Positions 1 to 4,021 of a stretch of 6,337 nucleotides of DNA are shown here, piece after piece (position 1 is the stretch's first letter; every line of letters starts with the position of its first letter). The position numbers and the translations under genes were made by a program. The notes below the pieces were generated by a model. The model was not told the DNA's origin and searched no databases. It saw nothing but the letters and a program-made list of their open reading frames with translations. Source of the DNA: Actinomycetes bacterium (GTDB lineage Bacteria > Actinomycetota > Actinomycetes > Actinomycetales > Microbacteriaceae). The stretch is taken from NCBI GenBank assembly GCA_021793715.1, contig JAJYSF010000056.1, positions 1 through 6,337 of the forward strand, read 5' to 3'.

Positions 1-1050
1 CTTGTTCGCGTTGTCGCTGGAGGTGAACGTGATGCGCGCGAACTCACTCTTCACGGCGCCGAGCGCCTCGAGGAGGTACTGCGGGTTGAGCCCCAGCGTC
101 GTCTCGTCACCGCCGGTGAGGGTCGCGTCGACCGACTCCGAGGCGCGGGCCTGGTCGCCGCCAGCGGCGTCCATCGTCACCTCGGTCGGGCCGAACGTGA
201 AGCGCAGAGGGGCCGAACGGTCGAGGACGAGGGCGACGCGGCGGACAGCCTCGTTGAGGTCACTTGTCGAGACGACGGAGTAATGACCCGTCTGGTCGGG
301 GAACAGACGCTGCACGGGCGGGAAGTTGCCCTTGATCAGCAGCGACGTGACGGTCTTGTTGCCGGCCGTGAAGGAGATGATCTCGCGGTCGCCGGACCCG
401 CTGAACGCGATGGAGATGTTCCCGCCGTGCGAGAAGGTCTTGCCGACTTCGATGAGGGTGCGGGCCGGGACGAGCGCCTGCGCTTCGTGCTGGCTGCCGT
501 CCCAGTCGATGGCGCGGAGCGCGACGCGGTAGCGGTCGGTGGCGACGAGCGTGAGGGTGTTCTCACTTACCGCGAGCTGAACGCCCGTCAGCACCGGCGT
601 GACGTCGTCGCGTGAGGCGGCGAAGGCCACCTGCGAGATGGCGGTCGCGAAGTCTTCACCCGGGACGAGGCCGGACTCGCCGGTGACCTCGGGAATGGCC
701 GGGTACTCCTCGACGGGCATCGAGGCGAGAGCGAAGCGAGCCGGTCCGCAGACGACGGCGATGTTGCCATCCTCCTCGGTGGAGATCTCGATGGGAGCGT
801 TCGGGAGACGACTCGCGATGTCGCTGAGCAGACGGCCGTGGACCAGGATCGTGCCCGGCTCATCGATGGTCGCCTCGATCGTCGTACGGGCCGAGGCCTC
901 GTAGTCGAAAGCCGAAAGTGAGAGAGATCCGTCTTCGGTCGCCTCGATGAGGACGCCGGCGAGGATGGGCTGCGGGTTGCGCTGCGGCAGCAGCTTGACG
1001 ACGAACGAGACTGCCTCGCTGAAGACATCCCGGTTGACGTGGAACTTCAC
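1..1050 (-). CDS. dnaN: DNA polymerase III beta subunit (sliding clamp), partial: C-terminus beyond window
   Basis: DnaN forms a ring-shaped dimer around DNA that tethers the replicative polymerase and recruits other DNA-processing enzymes. Reading the minus strand from a GTG at 1050-1048 gives 350 uninterrupted codons to the window edge. The protein starts MKFHVNRDVF and contains clamp landmarks such as LLPQRNPQPILAGVLIEA (residues 20-37), TDRYRVALRA (161-170, the most diagnostic) and LIKGNFPPVQRLFPD (218-232). The family is usually about 375-400 residues, so roughly the last 30, including part of the partner-binding pocket of domain 3, lie outside. The start is supported by a GAGGGAGAG Shine-Dalgarno (complement of 1055-1063) four bases upstream. 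It lies 447 bases downstream of dnaA in the same direction, with oriC between, so it may be served by its own promoter as well as by dnaA read-through. No frameshift or odd composition is visible. Confidence 0.97.
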   Translation of the reverse strand, partial: MKFHVNRDVFSEAVSFVVKLLPQRNPQPILAGVLIEATEDGSLSLSAFDYEASARTTIEATIDEPGTILVHGRLLSDIASRLPNAPIEISTEEDGNIAVVCGPARFALASMPVEEYPAIPEVTGESGLVPGEDFATAISQVAFAASRDDVTPVLTGVQLAVSENTLTLVATDRYRVALRAIDWDGSQHEAQALVPARTLIEVGKTFSHGGNISIAFSGSGDREIISFTAGNKTVTSLLIKGNFPPVQRLFPDQTGHYSVVSTSDLNEAVRRVALVLDRSAPLRFTFGPTEVTMDAAGGDQARASESVDATLTGGDETTLGLNPQYLLEALGAVKSEFARITFTSSDNANK

Positions 1051-1123
1051 GTAGCTCTCCCTCACGTGATGGTAAAGCGGATACGACACGCGCACTTCGG
1101 TGCGCACATGTCGCGGAGATCCA

Positions 1124-1154
1124 ATGCTAGTGCGTTCGAGGGTGTTCCCACGAA
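1124..1154 (-). promoter_or_regulatory. Candidate dnaN promoter
   Basis: On the minus strand, TAGCAT (1129-1124) fits the actinobacterial -10 pattern TANNNT. A poor -35 candidate, TTCGTG (1154-1149), sits 19 bases upstream of it. This would start transcription about 65-70 bases before the dnaN start codon. The -35 match and the spacing are weak, so this is only a suggestion; dnaN may also be transcribed from the dnaA promoter through oriC. Confidence 0.25.
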
Positions 1155-1187
1155 CGGTTGCCGCCTGAAGGTGATTGGATCGCCCGG

Positions 1188-1220
1188 TAATGAAAGAGAG
1201 ATCTCTTAACGGCGTTAACA
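1188..1220. other. Candidate DNA-unwinding element with two palindromes
   Basis: The stretch GTAATGAAAGAGAG followed by ATCTCTTAACGGCGTTAACA is the longest A/T-enriched run in the non-coding origin. It contains a perfect 10-base palindrome, AGAGATCTCT (1197-1206), and TTAACG-G-CGTTAA (1206-1218), which share one T. It ends two bases before the abutting DnaA boxes at 1223-1240. AT-rich DNA flanked by tandem DnaA boxes is the usual arrangement of an unwinding element; the role is inferred from position and composition. Confidence 0.5.
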
Positions 1221-1222
1221 GC

Positions 1223-1231
1223 TGTGGAGAA
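1223..1231 (-). promoter_or_regulatory. DnaA box, one mismatch
   Basis: TGTGGAGAA on the plus strand (TTCTCCACA on the minus strand) fits TTNTCCACA fully and TTATCCACA with one mismatch. It directly abuts the perfect box at 1232-1240 in the same orientation, making a head-to-tail pair next to the AT-rich stretch. Confidence 0.7.
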
Positions 1232-1240
1232 TGTGGATAA
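1232..1240 (-). promoter_or_regulatory. DnaA box, perfect
   Basis: TGTGGATAA on the plus strand is the exact complement of the consensus TTATCCACA. It is the strongest site of the left oriC cluster and the one nearest the AT-rich stretch. A poor third copy, TGTGGAACG (1244-1252), follows in the same direction. Confidence 0.92.
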
Positions 1241-1285
1241 CTCTGTGGAACGCAGCGCGGACTAGGGAACTACAAGGCTGTGAGT

Positions 1286-1294
1286 TGTGGATCA
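1286..1294 (-). promoter_or_regulatory. DnaA box, one mismatch
   Basis: TGTGGATCA on the plus strand (TGATCCACA on the minus strand) differs from the consensus at one position. It has the same orientation as the pair at 1223-1240. Confidence 0.6.
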
Positions 1295-1391
1295 GGTGCG
1301 GAGACATCGTGGAGGCGTGATCGCTGTACGAGGTCGCGTTCACAGCTGATTTCACAGTCATGGTGCGTGTCGTGCACAAGTGGCACGGCGT

Positions 1392-1400
1392 GTTTCCACA
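1392..1400 (+). promoter_or_regulatory. DnaA box, weak, first of a phased triplet
   Basis: GTTTCCACA keeps the TCCACA core and differs from TTATCCACA at two positions. It begins 10 bases before the perfect box at 1402-1410, so the two would face the same side of the helix. Confidence 0.5.
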
Positions 1401-1401
1401 G

Positions 1402-1410
1402 TTATCCACA
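1402..1410 (+). promoter_or_regulatory. DnaA box, perfect
   Basis: TTATCCACA on the plus strand is an exact consensus box and the centre of a triplet with starts at 1392, 1402 and 1413. Its orientation is opposite to the perfect boxes at 1232 and 1488. Confidence 0.92.
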
Positions 1411-1412
1411 GG

Positions 1413-1421
1413 CTCTCCACA
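1413..1421 (+). promoter_or_regulatory. DnaA box, weak, last of a phased triplet
   Basis: CTCTCCACA keeps the TCCACA core with two differences from TTATCCACA. It starts 11 bases after the perfect box at 1402-1410, in the same orientation and near-helical phase. Confidence 0.5.
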
Positions 1422-1467
1422 TGGCCGGAAGCGTTACCCGATCGGTGGGAAATCTGTCAAGACCTCC

Positions 1468-1476
1468 TGGGGATAA
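1468..1476 (-). promoter_or_regulatory. DnaA box, one mismatch
   Basis: TGGGGATAA on the plus strand (TTATCCCCA on the minus strand) has one mismatch to the consensus. It begins exactly 20 bases, about two helical turns, from the perfect box at 1488-1496 and has the same orientation. Confidence 0.55.
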
Positions 1477-1487
1477 CGTCGAGAATC

Positions 1488-1496
1488 TGTGGATAA
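1488..1496 (-). promoter_or_regulatory. DnaA box, perfect, abutting the dnaA stop codon
   Basis: TGTGGATAA on the plus strand is an exact consensus box. Only one base (1497) separates it from the dnaA stop codon at 1498-1500, so the origin begins immediately where dnaA ends. Confidence 0.9.
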
Positions 1497-1497
1497 C

Positions 1498-2904
1498 TCA
1501 GCGGCGCCCGAGCAACGCCGTGATCTCCTGCACCTGGTTGTAGACCTGGCGCTTCTCCTTCATGAGCTCGGTGATCTTCTTCGTGGCGTACATGACCGTC
1601 GTGTGGTCACGGCCGCCGAAGAGCTGCCCGATCTTCGGAAGCGAGAGGCTGGTGCGCTCACGGCAGAGATACATCGCGATCTGACGCGCCTGCGCGACCG
1701 CCTGCGCGCGACCGGGCCCGTACAGATCCTCGACGGTGAGCTTGAAGTAGCCGGCCGTCGCTTGGATGATGTCGTTCGGAGAGACGACGGTGTCCTCCGG
1801 CTGGTCGACGATGTCGCGCAGGACGCCCTCGGCGAGCTCGCGGGTGACGTCGGAGCGGTTGAGGCTGGCGAACGCGGAGACGCGGATGAGCGCCCCCTCG
1901 AGCTCGCGGATGTTCGTGGAGACCATCGACGCGATGTACTCGATGACGTCTTCCGGGATGTAGATGCGCTCGCTTGCCGCCTTCTTGCGGAGGATCGCGA
2001 TGCGCGTCTCGAGGTCGGGGACCTGCACGTCGGTGATGAGACCCCACTCGAAGCGCGATCGCATGCGGTCCTCGAATCCCGTGAGGAGGCGCGGGGCGAC
2101 ATCGCTCGTGATCACGACCTGCTTGTCGTGGTCGTGCAGCGTGTTGAACGTGTGGAAGAACGTCTCCTGCGTCTCCGACTTGCCCTGGAGGAACTGGATG
2201 TCGTCGATCAGCAGGATGTCGAGGTCACGATAGCGGGCGTTGAACGCCGCGCCGCGGTTGTTCGCGATGGAGTTGATGAAATCGTTCGTGAACTCTTCAC
2301 TCGAGACGTATCGGACTCGGACGCCCGGGAAGAGGTTCTGCGCGTAATCGCCGATCGCGTGGAGCAGGTGGGTCTTTCCCAGACCGGAGTCGCCGTAGAT
2401 GAACAGCGGGTTGTACGCCTTGGCCGGCGCTTCGGCGACGGCGACCGCGGCCGCATGCGCGAAGCGATTGGACTGCCCGATGACGAAGTTGTCGAACGTG
2501 TACTTGGGGTTCAGACGCGTCTCGCTGCGCGGCTGTGCCTGAGGCTGCTCGATGGGGCGCGGGCCGGTGCGTTCCGCCGCGCTCTCGCGGGCCTGCGCCT
2601 CCTGCCCGATCGGATTCGGCTCGGGCACGTACGGCTTCTCGGCGAGCTCCGGGTTCGTCACCACGCGGAACGAGTTGGCCTCGCCATCGATTTTCGTGAG
2701 CGCGTCCATGATCGGCTCACGCATGCGCTTATTGATCTGGCCGGCGGTCAGATCGTTCGGGACGTCGAGATAGAGAGCACCGCCCATGACGCCCTGCGCC
2801 ACGGCGAGACTGAGGAAGCCCTTCAGCTGCGGCGTGATGCGCTCATCCTGCTCGAGTTCGGCGAGAACGAGGCGCCAGATCGGTACGTCCGGGGCATCTG
2901 TCAT
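1498..2904 (-). CDS. dnaA: Chromosomal replication initiator protein DnaA
   Basis: DnaA is the AAA+ initiator that binds DnaA boxes, forms an ATP-dependent filament, melts oriC and recruits the helicase. The 468-residue protein is complete. Domain I (about 1-85) starts with PIWRLVLAEL. The linker (about 86-130) is short and rich in P, E and Q. The AAA+ core has Walker A GDSGLGKT (171-178), Walker B LLIDDIQF (231-238), sensor I VITSDVAP (264-271), box VII FEDRMRSRFEWGL (277-289) with the arginine finger, and NIRELEGAL (331-339). Domain IV carries the box-binding signature GGRDHTTVMYA (430-440). The ATG at 2904-2902 has a GAGGGAG Shine-Dalgarno (complement of 2911-2917) six bases upstream. A perfect DnaA box lies in its leader, suggesting autoregulation. 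It is transcribed toward oriC and diverges from rpmH. All key motifs are intact. Confidence 0.99.
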   Translation of the reverse strand: MTDAPDVPIWRLVLAELEQDERITPQLKGFLSLAVAQGVMGGALYLDVPNDLTAGQINKRMREPIMDALTKIDGEANSFRVVTNPELAEKPYVPEPNPIGQEAQARESAAERTGPRPIEQPQAQPRSETRLNPKYTFDNFVIGQSNRFAHAAAVAVAEAPAKAYNPLFIYGDSGLGKTHLLHAIGDYAQNLFPGVRVRYVSSEEFTNDFINSIANNRGAAFNARYRDLDILLIDDIQFLQGKSETQETFFHTFNTLHDHDKQVVITSDVAPRLLTGFEDRMRSRFEWGLITDVQVPDLETRIAILRKKAASERIYIPEDVIEYIASMVSTNIRELEGALIRVSAFASLNRSDVTRELAEGVLRDIVDQPEDTVVSPNDIIQATAGYFKLTVEDLYGPGRAQAVAQARQIAMYLCRERTSLSLPKIGQLFGGRDHTTVMYATKKITELMKEKRQVYNQVQEITALLGRR

Positions 2905-2930
2905 CCGTCACTCCCTCATTCTTCACAGCC

Positions 2931-2939
2931 TGTGGATAA
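2931..2939 (-). promoter_or_regulatory. DnaA box in the dnaA leader (likely autoregulatory)
   Basis: TGTGGATAA on the plus strand is an exact DnaA box. It lies 26 bases upstream of the dnaA start codon and just downstream of the candidate -10 at 2948-2953, so bound DnaA would sit on the first transcribed bases. Autorepression through such a box is well known for dnaA genes; here it is inferred from position. Confidence 0.85.
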
Positions 2940-2947
2940 CTTCGAAC

Positions 2948-2976
2948 ACGCTAGCCAGGTACCGGCCCGGGCGCAA
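2948..2976 (-). promoter_or_regulatory. Candidate dnaA promoter
   Basis: Read on the minus strand, TTGCGC (2976-2971) and TAGCGT (2953-2948) are 17 bases apart. The -10 fits the actinobacterial TANNNT pattern; the -35 matches only the TTG of TTGACA. Transcription would start near 2941, beside the DnaA box, giving a leader of about 35-40 bases. Promoters are hard to call in GC-rich DNA, so this stays tentative. Confidence 0.4.
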
Positions 2977-3055
2977 ACGGTCGGTGGTCGGATCCGCGTG
3001 TCCTTGCCGCTGCGTTCGTGCCCCTGTGGGGATACTGACAGGTTGGCTCCGCGGT

Positions 3056-3085
3056 TTGCGCCGGAGGCTGCGGTCGACGTAGTCT
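3056..3085 (+). promoter_or_regulatory. Candidate rpmH operon promoter (first option)
   Basis: TTGCGC (3056-3061) and TAGTCT (3080-3085) are 18 bases apart on the plus strand and mirror the candidate dnaA promoter. A start near 3092 would give a leader of roughly 87 bases ahead of rpmH, including both inverted repeats described below. The alternative is a promoter using TTGACT at 3093-3098. Confidence 0.35.
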
Positions 3086-3092
3086 ATTTCGG

Positions 3093-3125
3093 TTGACTTG
3101 TGCCCATTGTGGGCATTCATGTAAG
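3093..3125 (+). promoter_or_regulatory. Candidate rpmH operon promoter (second option) with palindrome between boxes
   Basis: TTGACT (3093-3098) is the best -35 match in the region, but no good -10 follows at 16-18 bases. TGTAAG (3120-3125) is the nearest reasonable candidate, at 21 bases. The intervening DNA is filled by the perfect inverted repeat TGCCCA-TTG-TGGGCA (3101-3115), which could be an operator if this promoter is real, or a leader hairpin if transcription starts upstream of it. Confidence 0.3.
3101..3115. repeat. Perfect inverted repeat upstream of rpmH
   Basis: TGCCCATTGTGGGCA has two perfect 6-base arms around a 3-base centre. It lies 64 bases before the rpmH start codon. It is not followed by a T-run and so is not a typical terminator; an operator or a 5' leader hairpin are the plausible roles. 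Confidence 0.6.
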
Positions 3126-3127
3126 AC

Positions 3128-3168
3128 GTCTCCGGCCCTACGAGTTCCGGTGACACGTCCTCCCGGAG
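3128..3168 (+). promoter_or_regulatory. rpmH leader with two mutually exclusive hairpins
   Basis: GTCTCCGG (3128-3135) can pair with CCGGTGAC (3147-3154), seven pairs with one mismatch and an 11-base loop. Alternatively its CTCCGG (3130-3135) can pair perfectly with CCGGAG (3163-3168). The second structure would cover the GGAG that is part of the rpmH ribosome-binding region (3165-3176). This resembles an on/off leader, but in GC-rich DNA such pairings also arise by chance. Confidence 0.3.
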
Positions 3169-3178
3169 TGAGAAGGCT

Positions 3179-3316
3179 ATGAGCAAGCGCACTTTCCAGC
3201 CCAATAACCGTCGTCGTGCCAAGAAGCACGGCTTCCGCGCCCGCATGCGCACCCGCGCCGGCCGCGCGATTCTGAACGCGCGCCGCGGCAAGGGTCGCAC
3301 CGAGCTCTCGGCGTAA
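3179..3316 (+). CDS. rpmH: 50S ribosomal protein L34
   Basis: L34 is a small, very basic protein of the large ribosomal subunit that binds 23S rRNA. The 45-residue product begins [20 protein letters not shown] and ends [11 protein letters not shown], the classic L34 pattern (KRTxQPNxRRRxKxHGFRxRMxTxxGRxxLxxRRxKGRxxLSA), and is the usual length. The ATG at 3179 is preceded by GGAGTGAGAAGG (3165-3176), a purine-rich ribosome-binding region in which GAAGG is only two bases from the start and GGAG ten bases away. It is the first gene of the plus-strand operon, diverging from dnaA, with rnpA 21 bases downstream. Highly expressed ribosomal gene first, low-demand RNase P protein second, is the conserved bacterial arrangement. 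Confidence 0.99.
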   Translation: MSKRTFQPNNRRRAKKHGFRARMRTRAGRAILNARRGKGRTELSA

Positions 3317-3337
3317 CGCACAGACGTCGCGTCGGGC

Positions 3338-3676
3338 GTGCTCTCCCAGCAGCAGCGCATCACCCGCGGGATCGACTATCGACACGTCGTCCGGCGGGGA
3401 GCGCGCTGTGCGGGGGCGACCCACGTGATGCACGTCGTCCGTACCGACGACCCGCGGCCGCCCCGTTTCGGCTTCATCGTGAGCAAAACGGTCGGCAACG
3501 CGGTCACGCGCAACACCGTCCGGCGTCGCCTCAAGGCCATCTGCCTCGAGGCGACGCCGCAGGTGCGTCAGGGGGCCGACATCGTCATCCGCGCGCTGCC
3601 GACGGCGGCGACAACGCCGTTTGCTGAATTGCGCAGTGACATCCTTCGCAGCATCGCGCGTCGGGCTGCATCGTGA
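3338..3676 (+). CDS. rnpA: Ribonuclease P protein component
   Basis: RnpA is the protein subunit of RNase P; it binds the catalytic RNA (encoded elsewhere) and helps it recognise and cut the 5' leader from precursor tRNAs. The product is 112 residues, normal for the family. The N-terminus MLSQQQRITRGIDYRHVVRRG is typical, with the basic residues and aromatic residue that contact the pre-tRNA leader. The RNR signature appears as GNAVTRNTVRRRLKAI (53-68), with R58, N59, R62, R63 and R64. The GTG start at 3338 is the only in-frame start after a stop at 3314-3316 and matches the family N-terminus, although its ribosome-binding site is poor, suggesting low expression or dependence on translation of rpmH. 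Its stop overlaps the yidD start by four bases. Confidence 0.97.
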   Translation: MLSQQQRITRGIDYRHVVRRGARCAGATHVMHVVRTDDPRPPRFGFIVSKTVGNAVTRNTVRRRLKAICLEATPQVRQGADIVIRALPTAATTPFAELRSDILRSIARRAAS

Positions 3677-4014
3677 GCGTGCTTCCGGCGTCCGCGATCG
3701 GATCCGCGCCCTTCCGCATGGCGGGCGGATTCCGGTTCCTCCCGCGCAATGCCGGGATCCTGGTGCTCATCGCGTACCGCGCGACGATTTCGCGCCTCTA
3801 CGGTGATGTCTGCCGCTACTACCCGTCGTGTTCGGCGTATGGCCTGACGGCCGTGCAGCAGCACGGTCTCGTGAGAGGATCGGGGATGGCGGTCTCTCGC
3901 ATCGCGAGGTGCCACCCCTGGGCCGTCGGCGGCGAGGACGATGTGCGTCCGAACCCCGATCTCTCGTTCGACTTGACTCCCCGCGGCTTCGTTGTGCCGC
4001 GTCGAAAGGACTGA
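3673..4014 (+). CDS. yidD: Membrane protein insertion efficiency factor YidD
   Basis: YidD is a small membrane-associated protein that improves YidC-dependent insertion of membrane proteins; its exact mechanism is not settled. The 113-residue product carries the family signature CRYYPSCSAYGLTAVQQHG (47-65) and RIARCHPWAVGG (76-87), with the conserved cysteines C47, C53 and C80. An amphipathic hydrophobic segment, AGILVLIAYRATISRLYG (28-45), precedes them and probably lies on the membrane. The GTG at 3673 overlaps the rnpA stop in GTGA, so translation is likely coupled. It gives about 20 residues more N-terminus than minimal YidD proteins; an ATG at 3718 is a possible shorter start. A C-terminal extension after the GG motif (88-113) is common in actinobacterial forms. 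yidC follows after seven bases. Confidence 0.95.
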   Translation: MSVLPASAIGSAPFRMAGGFRFLPRNAGILVLIAYRATISRLYGDVCRYYPSCSAYGLTAVQQHGLVRGSGMAVSRIARCHPWAVGGEDDVRPNPDLSFDLTPRGFVVPRRKD

Positions 4015-4021
4015 CTCCCCA

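Larger units (their letters stand above)
1051..1497. other. oriC: Chromosomal replication origin (oriC), dnaA-dnaN intergenic region
   Basis: This 447-base non-coding stretch lies between dnaA and dnaN, the standard place for oriC in Actinobacteria. It contains three exact DnaA boxes (1232-1240, 1402-1410, 1488-1496), three with one mismatch to TTATCCACA (1223-1231, 1286-1294, 1468-1476) and two that fit TTNTCCACA with one mismatch (1392-1400, 1413-1421). The left and right clusters read TTATCCACA on the minus strand; the middle cluster reads it on the plus strand. A comparatively AT-rich palindromic stretch (about 1188-1220) sits beside the left cluster and is a good unwinding candidate. The dnaN side (1051-1187) has no convincing boxes and probably holds the dnaN promoter and leader. 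Short ORFs crossing the region have no recognisable protein content. Confidence 0.93.

Noticed and set aside
1062..1069. TCACGTGA, the core of the parS centromere palindrome, upstream of dnaN
   Set aside because: The flanking bases (CCC and TGG) do not continue the TGTTTCACGTGAAACA palindrome; only 9 of 16 positions match, and the site lies beside the dnaN ribosome-binding sequence. It is most likely chance.
1339..1357. Repeated TTCACAG (1339-1345 and 1351-1357) as extra DnaA boxes
   Set aside because: Each matches the DnaA consensus at about five of nine positions or fewer and lacks the TCCACA core, so I do not count them as boxes.
1280..1543. 87-codon plus-strand frame inside oriC
   Set aside because: It overlaps several DnaA boxes and the end of dnaA, is rich in S, C and W, and matches nothing I know; the region is better explained as the origin.
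3025..3035. TGTGGGGATAC upstream of rpmH as another DnaA box
   Set aside because: It is the box sequence with inserted and changed bases; the best ungapped nine-base alignment, TGGGGATAC, has two mismatches and no partner site.
1489..3096. 535-codon plus-strand open frame antisense to the whole of dnaA
   Set aside because: It is longer than dnaA but has low-complexity R/D/V/L/E-rich content with no recognisable domain. Long antisense frames are usual in GC-rich genes, and dnaA on the other strand has every expected motif.
3992..4021. Upstream in-frame GTG as the yidC start
   Set aside because: It lies inside yidD and adds ten polar residues before the conserved YidC N-terminus; the GTG at 4022 fits the family better.
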